Source: AC-32 sp963754265
Lineage (GTDB): Bacteria > Actinomycetota > Thermoleophilia > Gaiellales > Gaiellaceae
DNA: 64,000 bases
Direction: 5' to 3'
NCBI GenBank assembly: GCA_963754265.1
Contig: CAVWFB010000007.1
Location: 1 to 64,000, forward strand
The notes beneath the pieces were generated by a model. It did no database searches and was not told the origin of the DNA. It saw only the letters and a program-made list of their open reading frames with translations. This document shows, piece after piece, positions 7,041 through 16,747 of the stretch. Made by a program: the position numbers and the translations under genes. Numbering within the stretch: the first letter of the stretch is position 1; each line of letters starts with the position of its first letter.

Positions 7041-8421
7041 TCCCGAAGACGGCGCGTCCGCACCGTGGCAGCGCTTCCACTTCTGCCGCAGCCGCAGGTG
7101 CACGGGTCGTTGCGGCCGCGTCTGGCGTCCTCGGCGGCGTAGAGCCGGACGATCTCGGACGGCGCGCCGCCGCGCCGCAGCTGCTCGCCCATGAAGCGCA
7201 TCGGCGCGGTCGACGTGGTGGAAGAAGTCCTTGTAGCCGGCGCAGAGGTAGTTGAGGCCGGGCTCGCCGTCGGGGGTCTCGATGAAGCGGTCCTTGGGGC
7301 AGCCGCCGTGGCAGGCGAAGCGCACGTCGCAGTCGAGGCAGTAGCTGCGGCAGGGTCTCGCGCTTGTCGAGCCCGAACTGCCGCTGCTGCGGCGAGGCGA
7401 CGAGCTCGAGCATGTGCGTCATCTGGATGTTGCCGAGCTTGTGCTTGGGCTCGACGAAGTGGTCGCAGGAGTAGAGGTCGCCGGTGTGCTCGAGCGCGAG
7501 CGCGAGCCCGCAGGTCTCGGAGTGGATGCAGAGGCCCGGGCGGCTCGCCGACCCAGTTGGCGAGCGCGACGTCGAACATCTGCACGTAGACCTCGCCGAC
7601 GTCGCGGCGCACCCACTCCTCGAAGACGTCGATCAGGAAGCGGCCGTACTGCTCGGCGCGTCACCGAGCGGTCGGTGACGCGGCTTCCCTCCTGCGACGT
7701 AGAGCGGGCGGTCGCGCCAGGAGCTCCAGGGCACGCTGCCGTCCTCGTCGGCCTCGGCGACCCGCTCGATGATCGGGATGAACTGGACGAAGCGGGCGCC
7801 GCACTCGTCCCGCAGGAAGCGGTAGACCTCGCGGCCGTGGTCTGCGTTCGCGGCGTGGATCGTCGTCAGCGCGTTCCACTCGACGCCCGCCGTCGCGCAG
7901 GTAGCCGAGCCCGCGCATCACCTGGTCGAAGGAGCCCTTGCCGCCCTTGTTCACCCGGTAGGCGTCGTGCAGCTCCTGCGGGCCGTCGATCGAGATCCCG
8001 ACCAGGAAGTCGTGCTCGCGCGAAGAAGGCCGCCCACTCCTCGTCGAGCAGCGTGCCGTTGGTCTGGATCGTGTAGGCGGCGCGCTGGCCGGGCTGCAGG
8101 TAGCGCTCGCGCGAGCTCGACCGAGCGGCGGAAGAAGTCGAGCCCCATCAGCGTCGGCTCGCCGCCCTGCCAGGCGATCTGCACCTCGGGCACGCGCGCG
8201 TGCGCCTCGATCAGCTGCCGCAGGTAGGCCTCGAGCAGCTCGTCGGCCATCCGGAAGCGCGAGCCCGGGTAGAGCATCTCCTTCGAGAGGAAGAAGCAGT
8301 AGGAGCAGTCGAGGTTGCAGACCGCGCCGGTCGGCTTGGCGAGCAGGTGGAAGGCCGGCGGCGCATCGGTGATCGTCGCGAGACCGGATTCGCTCAACGT
8401 CCCGGTTGTTCCCTGGCCCAC
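7041..8421 (-). CDS. anaerobic sulfatase-maturating radical SAM enzyme (anSME), multiply frameshifted
   Basis: anSME enzymes oxidise the active-site Cys or Ser of sulfatases to formylglycine. The N-terminus carries Cys35-x3-Cys39-x2-Cys42 (CNLDCSYC), followed by the WQGGEPTLMGLDFF segment typical of the family. Downstream parts are recognisable in alternating frames (VNKGGKGSFDQVMRGLGYL, later a Cys-rich SPASM-type region) and the C-terminus shows a SEC-C motif (RNDPCTCG, KRCHG). At least six indels break the frame, near 8107, 8020, 7895, 7665, 7380 and 7090. The GTG start follows GAGGAGGAGCC. The sulfatase directly upstream on the same strand is the obvious client. Confidence 0.8.
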
Positions 8422-8438
8422 GGCTCCTCCTCAGTCAG

Positions 8439-8470
8439 GAGGGGGCGGCGGGCTTTCCCGCCGCCCCCTC
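8439..8470 (-). terminator. GC-rich hairpin between sulfatase and maturase
   Basis: A perfect 14-bp inverted repeat (GAGGGGGCGGCGGG and its complement) with a 4-base loop sits between the sulfatase stop and the maturase start. No T-run follows on the minus strand, so it may act as a processing, attenuation or weak termination site. Confidence 0.55.
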
Positions 8471-8492
8471 GCGTCCCGCGACCGAGGTCGCC

Positions 8493-10877
8493 TCAGTCGC
8501 GGCTCATCATCGCGAGCGCTTCCTTCTCCACGTCGAGGTACGCCTCGCCGGAGACGTCGACGAGCACGCGCTCGATCGTCGCACCGACGAGGGCCCAGGG
8601 ACGCTCGAACGGGTAGTCGTCGGTGACCGCGGCTCCGCTGTCGCGGCCGATGCACAGCCCTTCGCCGCAGAGCGTGAACTTGCCGTTCTGCAGCATCGCA
8701 TCGGAGAGCTCACCGACCTTCTTGTCGTCGATGAACAGCTCGAATGAGCCGGAGGTCACGACGGGAGTCTGCGACTCCTTGGTGAACTCCACGCCGAGCA
8801 CGCACTTGCCGGTGGGGATCGGCCCTGTCGGAAGCGACCACCTGCTCCTTCTCCCCGAGGTAGTTGTAGACGTACTTGAGCTTGCCGTCTTTCAGGTAGA
8901 GGGCATGCCCGCCGAAGGGGCTGCCGTGGGCGAACAGGACACCGCCCGCCTCCGCGGTCTGGACGTCGACCTCGGCCGCGATCTTGAACGACCGGCCACG
9001 CACGTTGACCGCGACCGCCTCCGGCACCTCGAGGGTGTTCGGGTAGTAGACGAAGCGGTCGCGCGGCGCGGTCATCTGGGGCCGCGGGGTCGTCAGCAGC
9101 TCCAACGCATCCCGGTCGTCGAGGGGCAGGCCGAAGTACAGGCCGGCCTCGTAGAGCCAGAGCTCCTTCAGCTCCTCGAGCAGCTCCGGGTGCTTGTCGG
9201 CGAGGTCGTGGCACTCGGAGCGGTCCTCGTCGACGTGGTAGAGCGCCCACTTGTCCTCCTCGAAATGCCTCCAGCCGGACGGTGCCCCTGCGTGGAGCGC
9301 ATCGGCCTTCCAGCCGTCCCGCCAGATCGCGCGGGTGCCGAGCATGACGTAGAACTGGCTCTGCTTCTGCGTCTTCGCCTTGGCGTCTTCGAAGCTGTAC
9401 TTGAAGCTCGTGCCCTCGATGTCGCTTCTGCGTGAAGCCCTTGACGACCTCGGGGGGCTCGATCTGCAGGCACTCGAGCACGGTCGGGACGATGTCGCTG
9501 ACGTGCGTGTACTGATTGCGGATCTCACCGCTCGCCTTGATGCCCTTGGGCCAGTGCACGACCATCGGGTCGGCGACGCCGCCCTCCCACGTGTGACGCT
9601 TGAACATCTTGCACGGCGTGTTGAACGCGAAGGCCCAGCCGGTCGAGTAGTGGTTGTAGGTTTCGGGCGAGCCGAGCACGTCGAGGTACTCGAAGTTGGC
9701 CTTGAATCGTCCGGGACGCCGTTCATGACCTTGTTCTCGTTCACCGACCCGTGCGGGCCGCCCTCCCCCGAGGAGCCGTTGTCCGAGAGCCAGACGATCA
9801 GGGTGTTGTCGAGCTCTCCGATCTGCTCGAGGTAGTCGATCAGCCGGCCGAGCTGGTCGTCGGTGTAGCTCGAGTAGCCGGCGTAGACCTCGGCCATCCG
9901 GATCATGAGCGTCTTCTCGTCGTCGGACAGCGAGTCCCAGGGCAGCACGCGTGTCGAGCGGCGACTGTTCCTTGCCGTCGACGCTCTTCACTCCGGCCAG
10001 CGGGTTGATCTCGGACAGCTCCGTGTTCTCCGGGAAGATCCCGAGCTTCTTCTGCTTCGCCAGGATCTGCTCGCGGATCTTCTCGTAGCCCGTCGTCGAA
10101 GACGCCCTTGTACTTGTCCGCCCACTCCTTCGGCGAGTGGTGCGGCGCATGATTCGCGCCCGGGCAGAAGTACATGAAGAACGGCTTGTCGGGAGCGATC
10201 TGCTTCGCGTCGGCGATCATCCCGATCGCCCGGTCGGCGAGGTCCTTCGACAGGTGGTACTTGTCGCCGAGGCCCTCGGCCCACTCCTTGCCGTCCTTCG
10301 GCGGATCGGCCGGCTGCTCGATGAACTGCTGGTCCTGGACGAGATCGGGATACCAGTCGCTCGTCTCTCCGCCGAGGTATCCGTAGTAGCGCTCGAAGCC
10401 GCGGCCGGTCGGCCAGTTCCGCTTCGACGACGCCATGTTCGTCTCGTCCTCGCCCACGACGTGCCACTTCCCGAGCGCGTATGTGTTGTAGCCCTGCTCT
10501 CCGAGCACCTCGGCGATCGTCGCCGTCTCGAAGGGAATGTGCCCGTTCGAGCCGGGGAACCCTGTGGTCGTCTCGGCGATGCATGCCATCCCGACCGTCG
10601 TGTGGTTGCGGCCGGTCAGCAGCGACGCTCGCGACGCCGAGCAGATCGACGTCGTGTGGAACTGGGTGTAGCGAAGCCCGTTGTCGACGAGCCGCTGCAG
10701 CGTCGGCATCTCGATCGGACCGCCGAACGGCGCCAGGGCGCCGATCCCCGTGTCGTCCCACACGATGAACAGCACGTTCGGCGCGCCCTCCGGCGCCTTC
10801 GGCTGCACGTATGGATCCCAGTCTGGGGTCGAGTCGCGGATGTCGAGGTTGATGACGCCCTCGAACCGTTTGCTCAT
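8493..10877 (-). CDS. arylsulfatase (Cys-type, frameshifted)
   Basis: An alkaline-phosphatase-superfamily sulfatase of about 795 codons. The metal site begins at residues 33-43 (PNVLFIVWDDT). The formylglycine signature is SICSASRASLLTGRN with Cys79; Ala replaces the usual Pro in CxPxR. The later sections GKWH, FFMYFCPGANHAPHHSPKEW and LIVWLSDNGSSGEGG are all present, and the C-terminus carries a jelly-roll-like extension. Five single-base breaks, near 10098, 9952, 9707, 9427 and 8822, split the frame, but every segment is collinear. ATG 10877 follows AAAGGAGCAGAGATC. No signal peptide is evident, so it appears cytoplasmic. It is 36 bases downstream of the TRIC gene. Confidence 0.88.
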
Positions 10878-10912
10878 GATCTCTGCTCCTTTCCTCTCAT
10901 GTCCGATTTCCC

Positions 10913-11731
10913 TCATCCCGGCTTGCTGGCTTCGACGGTCGGGCCGTTTTCGACCACAAGTCCGAGGTCGTGCAGTTCCCGCTGTGATTTGCCGGCAAGC
11001 TTGCGGCCAAGCAGCGGCCGGCCGTCCGAGTGCTGATAGACGCCCTTCGGCTCCTTCGCGAGCGGTGCCTCCCAGCCTCGGTAGAGCGCGATCACGCGGA
11101 CGGTGAAGCCGACGACGAAGGAGATCCCCGCCGCCCACCAGGGGTTGGCGCCGGCCCAGGTGACGAGAATCCAGACGAGGCCGGTGAGGGCGGCGATCGC
11201 GACGAACCATTCGCCGCGGACGAACTGCTTGGGAGGCACGCCGCTTGAGACGTCGACGTACCAGCGGCCCGCGGTCGGGCCGACCACCGCCAGCAGCAGG
11301 CAGCCGAGTACCGGCAGCCCGACGGTGACGCCTTTCTGCGCGCCGACGATCGCGTACCAGGGCAGCGAGAACGAGGTCATGAACTGGAAGAGGCCCTCTC
11401 GGAACATCTGTCCGCCTGTGTAGGCCAGGGAGTAACCGAGGATCCCGAACGCAAGCGCGAGCGTGATGTAGGCCGGGTTGGTGAGCGCCGAGGGCACCTG
11501 GGCGACCAGGACGTCGCGGGTGATGCCGCCTCCCAGGCCGCCGAGCAGCGCCATCAGGATGATCCCGACGACCGTGAAATTCTTGTAGTGGTCGGGCCGT
11601 CGGGCGAGGAGGGCGCCGTTCAACGAGTTCGTCGAGGCGGCGATCAGGTCGACCTGCGTGAAGCCGTCCTTGCCGGTCCAACTGTAGCCGCCCCAGTGAA
11701 CAGAGCTCGCCATTGTCAGCAGGTCAATCAT
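10913..11731 (-). CDS. TRIC-type (UPF0126) cation channel protein
   Basis: About 272 aa with seven hydrophobic segments in two TRIC-like repeats. The first repeat has the family pattern DLIAASTNSLNGALLARR followed by GIILMALLGGLGGGITRDVL. Homologs form potassium-permeable trimers. I start at ATG 11731 (MIDLLTMASSVHWGG), which follows AAAAGGGACCGTCG; a longer frame opens at 11782. It lies 36 bases upstream of the sulfatase and is probably cotranscribed with it. Confidence 0.82.
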   Translation of the reverse strand: MIDLLTMASSVHWGGYSWTGKDGFTQVDLIAASTNSLNGALLARRPDHYKNFTVVGIILMALLGGLGGGITRDVLVAQVPSALTNPAYITLALAFGILGYSLAYTGGQMFREGLFQFMTSFSLPWYAIVGAQKGVTVGLPVLGCLLLAVVGPTAGRWYVDVSSGVPPKQFVRGEWFVAIAALTGLVWILVTWAGANPWWAAGISFVVGFTVRVIALYRGWEAPLAKEPKGVYQHSDGRPLLGRKLAGKSQRELHDLGLVVENGPTVEASKPG

Positions 11732-11775
11732 CGACGGTCCCTTTTCCTGATCAAGCTGAGATAGGGAGGAATCCA

Positions 11776-11880
11776 GTGCCACGACTGCTCGTCGTCATCG
11801 TCACGTTCGGCCCGCTCTTCGTCGTCATGGCAGCGCCCTCGGCCTGCTCGCGACACGTGTCCGCACGTCGGAAGCGTTGA
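11776..11880 (+). CDS. possible tiny membrane or secreted peptide (34 aa)
   Basis: A GTG start follows GGGAGGAATCCA at good spacing. The peptide has a hydrophobic core (LLVVIVTFGPLFVVMAAPSA), then Cys and a basic tail. It is divergent from the TRIC gene. No family is known and chance is not excluded. The rest of the 11732-12164 gap contains the inverted repeat at 12012 and nothing else I can support. Confidence 0.25.
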   Translation: MPRLLVVIVTFGPLFVVMAAPSACSRHVSARRKR

Positions 11881-12011
11881 TCGGATCCGCGTTGCTTCTC
11901 CCGCGACCGCTTGCACCACAGCTCCTTTCCGTCTATCTCAGCGAAAGGCTGCCGATCACTCAGGCGCACCGAGTGCGTGCAAATCAGATAACGCCCGGCG
12001 CTAGTCGGCAC

Positions 12012-12026
12012 CATCCCAATGGGATG
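12012..12026. repeat. CATC...GGATGA inverted repeat, copy 1 (15 nt)
   Basis: CATCCCAATGGGATG is a perfect 6-bp dyad with a 3-base loop, followed by A. It lies 139 bases upstream of the DUF1269 gene. Confidence 0.6.
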
Positions 12027-12164
12027 AAACGGAGGTCTACGTGAGCCACGTCACCGTCGAGGCCAACGCCGTAGTGCGACGCCCTGCCCAGGAAATCGGC
12101 GAGCGGCGGTACGACGCGCCCCCGGAGAGACATGATCGGCCGAGCACGAATCGCAGGAGCTGAC

Positions 12165-12724
12165 ATGAACGATGTGACCCAAAGCGAGGAAAACGGCCGG
12201 TCGACCGACGAGGATCGGGAGCACTTCGATGTGCTGCTCGCCGCTATCTCTTTGTTGACCCGGCGCACAAGGACTACGACGCCGTCATGCAGCTGGTCAA
12301 GGACAAGAAGATCAAGGTCGAGGGTGTCGTACTCGCGAGCGAGGACGACGCCGGCGAGATGCATATCGTCGAGGCGGGCGACCACCTGGTGCGCAAGGGT
12401 GCCGAGATCGTCGGAGGCGTCGGTCTGGTAGTCGGTCTTTTCGCGCCTCCGCTGCTCGCCGCGACAGCCGTCGGCGCCGGAGCCGGTGCGCTGCTCGCCA
12501 AGTTCGGCAAGCACCGAGTCGAGAGCGGGATCGAAAAGCAGCTGAAGGACGTGCTGCCCGCTGGCGCGGCCACCCTGATCGCCATCTACGACCACACTGG
12601 CGGCGGCGCGGTCCGCGAGGCGGTCGCCAATGCCGCCAAGACCTCGGTAGCCGAGATCGACGGGAAGAGCGTCAAGGAGCTGAAGGCCGGGCTGGCGGAA
12701 GCCCAGGCCGGCCTGTCGGGCTAG
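12165..12724 (+). CDS. DUF1269-like glycine-zipper membrane protein (frameshifted)
   Basis: The start MNDVTQSEEN follows a clear AGGAG at 12154. The frame breaks near 12248 and continues as DPAHKDYDAVMQLVKDKKIK. A glycine- and alanine-rich hydrophobic segment (VGLVVGLFAPPLLAATAVGA) fits DUF1269 proteins. The whole protein is about 185 aa and is clearly homologous to the first 175 residues of the sulfatase fusion at 24258. The inverted repeat at 12012 lies upstream. The role is unknown; the family is usually called membrane protein of unknown function. Confidence 0.75.
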
Positions 12725-12948
12725 CCGCCTGGCGTTCTCGGGTTCGGCAACCAGGTCCGCCCGGGGTGACGGTCTGCGATTCGCCCGTTTTAAGACACGA
12801 TGGTCCCTGGGTGTCCTCGAAGGGCGCTGAGCAGCAACTCGGCAAACTCAATGGAGACGCGGGCGGCCGCGAACTGGACCCGGGCCAGGTCGACAACGGT
12901 CGAGCCGAGCATCTTGGTGCGGACGCTACGAAGCGACTGCCAGGACGC

Positions 12949-12966
12949 CATCGTCCGAAGGGGATG
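12949..12966. repeat. CATC...GGATGA inverted repeat, copy 2 (18 nt)
   Basis: CATCGTCCGAAGGGGATG, followed by A. The last three bases coincide with the possible ATG of the small gene at 12964. Confidence 0.5.
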
Positions 12967-13165
12967 AACGGCGACAAGCGATGTCCCCCTCGAGTTCGAG
13001 GCAGGCGACTGGGTCGATCTCGGTGATCGCCGCCTCGCCCGTGACGCGCACCAGGTCTACCGGTGGAAGGAGACAGGCGAAGTCTCCTGCGAACGCGAGC
13101 CCCGCATCGAACTGACGGTCCGCGACGACAAGATCGCCCGGTACGAAATGCGGATTGTGGGATAG
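12964..13165 (+). CDS. small hypothetical protein (about 66 aa, frameshifted)
   Basis: After MNGDK the frame must shift one base to read DVPLEFEAGDWVDLGDRRLA, then TGEVSCEREPRIELTVRDDK and a stop at 13165. The balanced, charged composition looks like a real protein and not an antisense shadow. No family is recognised. The start is uncertain because no well-spaced ribosome site precedes ATG 12964. The preceding 12725-12963 stretch shows no gene. Confidence 0.4.
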
Positions 13166-13172
13166 GCGCGGC

Positions 13173-13988
13173 CTACGCGCCCGTGGCGGGTGTGTCGTCA
13201 CCCGGTCGAAGGCGAAGGGATAACTTGACGACCCGCACCGACGAGCTCGCGGTGACGTGCAGCACGGCTCCGATGGCTACCAGTGCGCCGCCGACGATTC
13301 CGAGTGGCCCGGATCCCAGCAACAACCAGCCGATCCGATTCAGCAGGAACCCCGGTGTCGACGCCACGCCGCTGAGGACGCCGGTCGTCACGCTCTGGGT
13401 CGTCCGTTCGCGCCGCGAGCCGGTCTTGCGAACGCCGAGGATCCAGCAGGGAATCGCGATGAAGAGATAGACCTGCACGACGAACATCACGACGAGCGCG
13501 AGCCACAGCCAGTCGGCCTGCAGGCGCGGCATCGCCAGCCAGATCGCCGCCTGCAAGCCGCCGGTAAGCGCCGCCAGACCGCCGACCAGACGCCAGTGAG
13601 GTCGAGCCTCGCCGAACGCGGCCCTGATGTCGGCGGTGGGGCTCTGGGTCATCGTGTAGGCGAAGGTCGCGTTGCACCAGTAGGCGATCTGAGCCGCAAG
13701 CACAACGCCGACCGCGACCGGGATGATGTCGCTGGTCGAAAACGTGGGCCTGGAGAGCAGGTGGTTCTTCATGTTCCAGGTCATGACCCCGATCCACGCG
13801 GCTGGAAAGAACTGCAGAAGCGTGAGCCGCCAGTTCCGCAGCAGCAACAGGACACCGTCGAAGACGACCGCAACCGTTCCTGCCGCGTACACGAGCGGGG
13901 CCAGCCAGCGCCGCCTGCCTCCCAGATCCTTGAGCGCAGATTCCACCGTGGCGGGATCGGTGCTGCGCACCGCGGCCGTCGCATTCAC
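13173..13988 (-). CDS. multi-spanning membrane protein of unknown function
   Basis: About 271 aa with six hydrophobic segments, among them WLAPLVYAAGTVAVVFDGVL, LTLLQFFPAAWIGVMTWNMK, IIPVAVGVVLAAQIAYWCNA and WLALVVMFVVQVYLFIAIPC. A charged loop (RKTGSRRERTTQ) lies between helices five and six. I start at GTG 13988, which follows a G-rich stretch; a TTG at 14075 in the same frame would add 29 residues. It converges on the small gene at 12964. No family is recognised. Confidence 0.65.
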   Translation of the reverse strand: MNATAAVRSTDPATVESALKDLGGRRRWLAPLVYAAGTVAVVFDGVLLLLRNWRLTLLQFFPAAWIGVMTWNMKNHLLSRPTFSTSDIIPVAVGVVLAAQIAYWCNATFAYTMTQSPTADIRAAFGEARPHWRLVGGLAALTGGLQAAIWLAMPRLQADWLWLALVVMFVVQVYLFIAIPCWILGVRKTGSRRERTTQSVTTGVLSGVASTPGFLLNRIGWLLLGSGPLGIVGGALVAIGAVLHVTASSSVRVVKLSLRLRPGDDTPATGA

Positions 13989-14194
13989 GAGAGCCCCCCA
14001 TCGCGACCGTTGGCGCCCCTGCGCTCCGGGCGACACTGGTGTGGCAGGACTCACGGGAGACCGTGTCGATGGCAAGTGATCCCTCCGGTGCTCGGTCCGA
14101 GGGTGTGGTCGTTCACCTGGTTGCCGCCGTTTCGTCGGATCCGCCGGCGCCGGATGCGGTTTCCGGCTCTGGCCTGACCGGTGTCAGGTTGGTG

Positions 14195-14371
14195 CTAGAC
14201 CTGCGCGACCCTCTCGGGCGGCGACATGAAGGCGCCGAAGATCCAGAGAATCGGGAAGAAGATCCCGAAGAAGAACATCCAGCCGTGTCCGTTCCTCAGC
14301 GTCATGAACCCGAGCGTGAACAGCAAGACCAGGTACAAGAGGCCGGCGCCGATACCGATTCCCCACCACAT
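14195..14371 (-). CDS. small two-helix membrane protein (58 aa)
   Basis: The ATG follows a strong AAGGAGGAATC. Two hydrophobic helices (GIGIGAGLLYLVLLFTLGFM and WMFFFGIFFPILWIFGAFMS) are joined by a short RNGHG loop. Such small proteins are common beside SHOCT-domain genes in actinobacteria. It is divergent from the aldose epimerase, and the 14463 inverted repeat lies between them. Confidence 0.72.
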   Translation of the reverse strand: MWWGIGIGAGLLYLVLLFTLGFMTLRNGHGWMFFFGIFFPILWIFGAFMSPPERVAQV

Positions 14372-14462
14372 GATTCCTCCTTGGTTACGCCTAGTTCCAG
14401 CCGGGGTGCGTAGCTGGGTATGTCCTTTGGGTATCGAGTGTGAAGCCGGAGCCAATCCGAGG

Positions 14463-14480
14463 CATCGTTCGAACGGGATG
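14463..14480. repeat. CATC...GGATGA inverted repeat, copy 3 (18 nt)
   Basis: CATCGTTCGAACGGGATG, followed by A. It has an inner perfect dyad CGTTCGAACG. It sits 36 bases upstream of the epimerase start and 92 bases upstream of the divergent small membrane gene. Confidence 0.6.
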
Positions 14481-14515
14481 ATCCCGCGCGCCCTGCGCCG
14501 TGGTAGGCACCCAGG

Positions 14516-15412
14516 ATGACGCCGCACAATCTTCCTTCGGGTGAGCAGGTCGAGCTCTCCTTCGGCGACCATGAGGTCGTCGTCACCGAGGTCGGCGCCG
14601 GACTCCGCGCCTACTCGGCCGGAGGGCGCGACGTTCTCGACGGCTACGCAGTCGACGAGTTTGCTACCTCGGGACGTGGCCAGCTTCTGATCCCCTGGCC
14701 GAACCGGATCCGCGACGGCGCCTACGAGCTCGACGGCCGACGTCACCAGCTCGACCTGAGCGAGCCGGCACGCGACAATGCGATCCACGGGCTCGTGCGC
14801 TGGTCGAGCTGGAGCGTCTCGGAGCGATCCGCCGACCGTGCCGTCCTCGAGCACGTGCTCAGGCCACGGCCGGGCTATCCGTTCACCCTCGAGCTGCGGG
14901 TCGAGTACTCCCTCTCAGCAGACGGGCTCACTGCTATCACCACGGCAACGAACATCGGTGCGGAGACGTGCCCCTACGGGGCTGGCTGGCATCCCTACCT
15001 CTCCGTCCGCGGCGACATCGTCGACGAGGCGCTTCTCCGTGTTCCTGCGCAATCGGTCCTGGAGGCAGACCAGCGCGGGATCCCGGTCGGGTCCCGGCCC
15101 GTCGAGGCGACCGAGCTCGACTTCCGCGAGCCGCGGCCGGTCGGGCCGACGAGGCTCGACCACTGCTTCACCGACCTCGACCGCGGCGAGGACGGACGGG
15201 CCCGCGTCACGATCGGCGAAACGACGCTCTGGGCGGACGAGGCCTACCCGTACCTGATGGTCTTCACCGGCGACGGGCTACCGGACGTCGAGCGCCGCAG
15301 CCTCGCGGTCGAGCCGATGACCTGCACGCCGAACGCATTCGTCAGCGGGCAGGGCCTTGTCCTGCTGGAGCCGGGCGACTCCCACGCCGCGGCCTGGGGC
15401 ATCACTCCCTGA
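14516..15412 (+). CDS. aldose 1-epimerase (mutarotase family)
   Basis: A 298-aa cytoplasmic enzyme that interconverts alpha and beta anomers of hexoses such as galactose and glucose. Family residues are visible: GQLLIPWPNRIRDG near residue 60, the catalytic His in DNAIHGLVRW, the second His in AGWHPYLSVRG, Asp in LDHCFTDLDR, and the catalytic Glu in LAVEPMTCTPNAF. Length is normal. The start is ATG 14516 with AGG just upstream. Nothing in the neighbourhood indicates a specific sugar pathway, so the physiological substrate is open. Confidence 0.9.
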   Translation: MTPHNLPSGEQVELSFGDHEVVVTEVGAGLRAYSAGGRDVLDGYAVDEFATSGRGQLLIPWPNRIRDGAYELDGRRHQLDLSEPARDNAIHGLVRWSSWSVSERSADRAVLEHVLRPRPGYPFTLELRVEYSLSADGLTAITTATNIGAETCPYGAGWHPYLSVRGDIVDEALLRVPAQSVLEADQRGIPVGSRPVEATELDFREPRPVGPTRLDHCFTDLDRGEDGRARVTIGETTLWADEAYPYLMVFTGDGLPDVERRSLAVEPMTCTPNAFVSGQGLVLLEPGDSHAAAWGITP

Positions 15413-15422
15413 GGCCTGGGGC

Positions 15423-15851
15423 TCAGAGGTCCTTCCGGTACCAGCGTGCCGTGCTGCCCGCCGGGCAGCCCTCGATGACGCCGACCGCCTCGTAGCCGAG
15501 CCGCTCGTAGAGGCCGGCCGCCAGCAGGTCGTAGGCGAAGAATTCGACGAGGGCACAGCCGCGCCCTCTCGCAAGCGACTCTGCCGCGGCCATCAGCTCA
15601 CGCGCAAGCCCGCGGCCCCGGAGCGGCTCGTCGACCCACATGGCGTGCAGCTGGCAGCAGCCGCCCCACGTCATGCCGGAGATGCCGGCGAGGATCCGAC
15701 GCTCGCCGTCGCGAACGAAGATCCCGAACGCTCGGTCTTCGCCGACGCCTGCGGCCGCGATCGCGGCCGCAGTGACGCGCTCCTCGAGCAGCGCCAGGTC
15801 GGCAGCATCCGGCGAGTCCTCGACGACGAGCGGGTGCGGGCCGTCGTCCAC
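15423..15851 (-). CDS. GNAT-family N-acetyltransferase
   Basis: About 142 aa with the GNAT acetyl-CoA loop LRGRGLARELMAAAESLARG and the preceding strand QLHAMWVDEP. The C-terminal part (FFAYDLLAAGLYERLGYEAV) closes the fold. I start at GTG 15851, preceded by AGAGG at 8 bases. It converges on the epimerase gene and follows the SnoaL gene by about 25 bases, so it may be cotranscribed with it. The acceptor substrate is unknown. Confidence 0.8.
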   Translation of the reverse strand: MDDGPHPLVVEDSPDAADLALLEERVTAAAIAAAGVGEDRAFGIFVRDGERRILAGISGMTWGGCCQLHAMWVDEPLRGRGLARELMAAAESLARGRGCALVEFFAYDLLAAGLYERLGYEAVGVIEGCPAGSTARWYRKDL

Positions 15852-15876
15852 CCGGCGAACCTCTCGCGGCCGCGCT

Positions 15877-16298
15877 CTAGGCGACGACCATCTGCTCCAG
15901 CAGGGAGGCGTCATCGAAGTAGTTCCGGAACGCAGAGATCTTGTCTCCGCTCGAACTCGGCCACCAGGGCGGCGCCCAGCAGGATCTTGCCACCGGTCGG
16001 CTCGACGACAGTGTCCTCGTCGAGCACGAAGGGGCCGGAGAACACGGCGCTGAGCCGATACTCGACGAATCCCTTGTTCCCGAAAACGTCGAGCGAGTTG
16101 ATCTCGATCGTTACGTCGGAGAGGGCGTCCTCCCGGCCGGCGACCGTCTCTTTCAACTCGTCGAGCGAGCGAGCGAGCATGTGCGGCGACCAGCCGCTGA
16201 CGTCGGCGGTGAACAGCTCCGGCAAAGCCTCGACGTCGCCGGTGATGCACGCCTCGAGGGCGCGCTCGCAGGACTTGAGCACGACCGTTCTCAGCCAT
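15877..16298 (-). CDS. SnoaL-like (NTF2-fold) protein, frameshifted
   Basis: ATG 16298 follows GAGGAGTCGTC. After MAEN an indel leads to VVLKSCERALEACITGDVEA, then FTADVSGWSPHMLARSLDEL and FVEYRLSAVFSGPFVLDEDT, the NTF2-fold pattern. A second indel near 15950 leads to the usual SnoaL ending FRNYFDDASLLEQMV. With both corrected the protein is about 140 aa. Members are either small-ligand enzymes or structural; no catalytic assignment is possible. Confidence 0.72.
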
Positions 16299-16329
16299 GA
16301 CGACTCCTCACTTTCTCCGATTGCGATGA

Positions 16330-16600
16330 CTAGGTCCCGAGGATCTTGGCCTTCGCGGCTGCGAACTCCTCGTCGGTCAGGGTGCCGTTGGCGTGCAGCT
16401 CCCCCAGGCGCTCGAGCTCGTCCGTGTCCGAGCCCTCGCTGGTCGGGGCGGGCGGCGGCGGCGCGGGCGGCGGGTCCTCGTAGCTCCCCTGGTCCATTGT
16501 CCTGCTGCCCGCCTCTGCCGCCTGCCCTGCCGGCCGCGTAGGCCGCTCCGCCGACTACCAGCGCAGTCCGGCGGCGCGCCCGTCGTCGAACCAATCCCAT
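16330..16600 (-). CDS. SHOCT-domain protein (frameshifted)
   Basis: The start MGLVRRRARRRTALVVGG follows AGGAGAGAGCG. After an indel near 16500 the frame continues through a Pro-rich linker to the C-terminal SHOCT helix pair (LGELHANGTLTDEEFAAAKA). The paralog at 31607-31861 has the same architecture. SHOCT is a short C-terminal oligomerisation module; function is otherwise unknown. The 16601-16747 gap holds no gene that I can support. Confidence 0.75.
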
Positions 16601-16747
16601 CGCTCTCTCCTATCGTGGTCGGTTCACATCCCGGCTCGGCGATCTCACGAGCACGGGGTCAGCGATCGATGTTGTCCCGACGGCGGTTGGCCGGCATCAT
16701 CCAAAGAGGGCGAAACCGGCCGGTGGGCAGAGTGATCTGTCCAGGCT

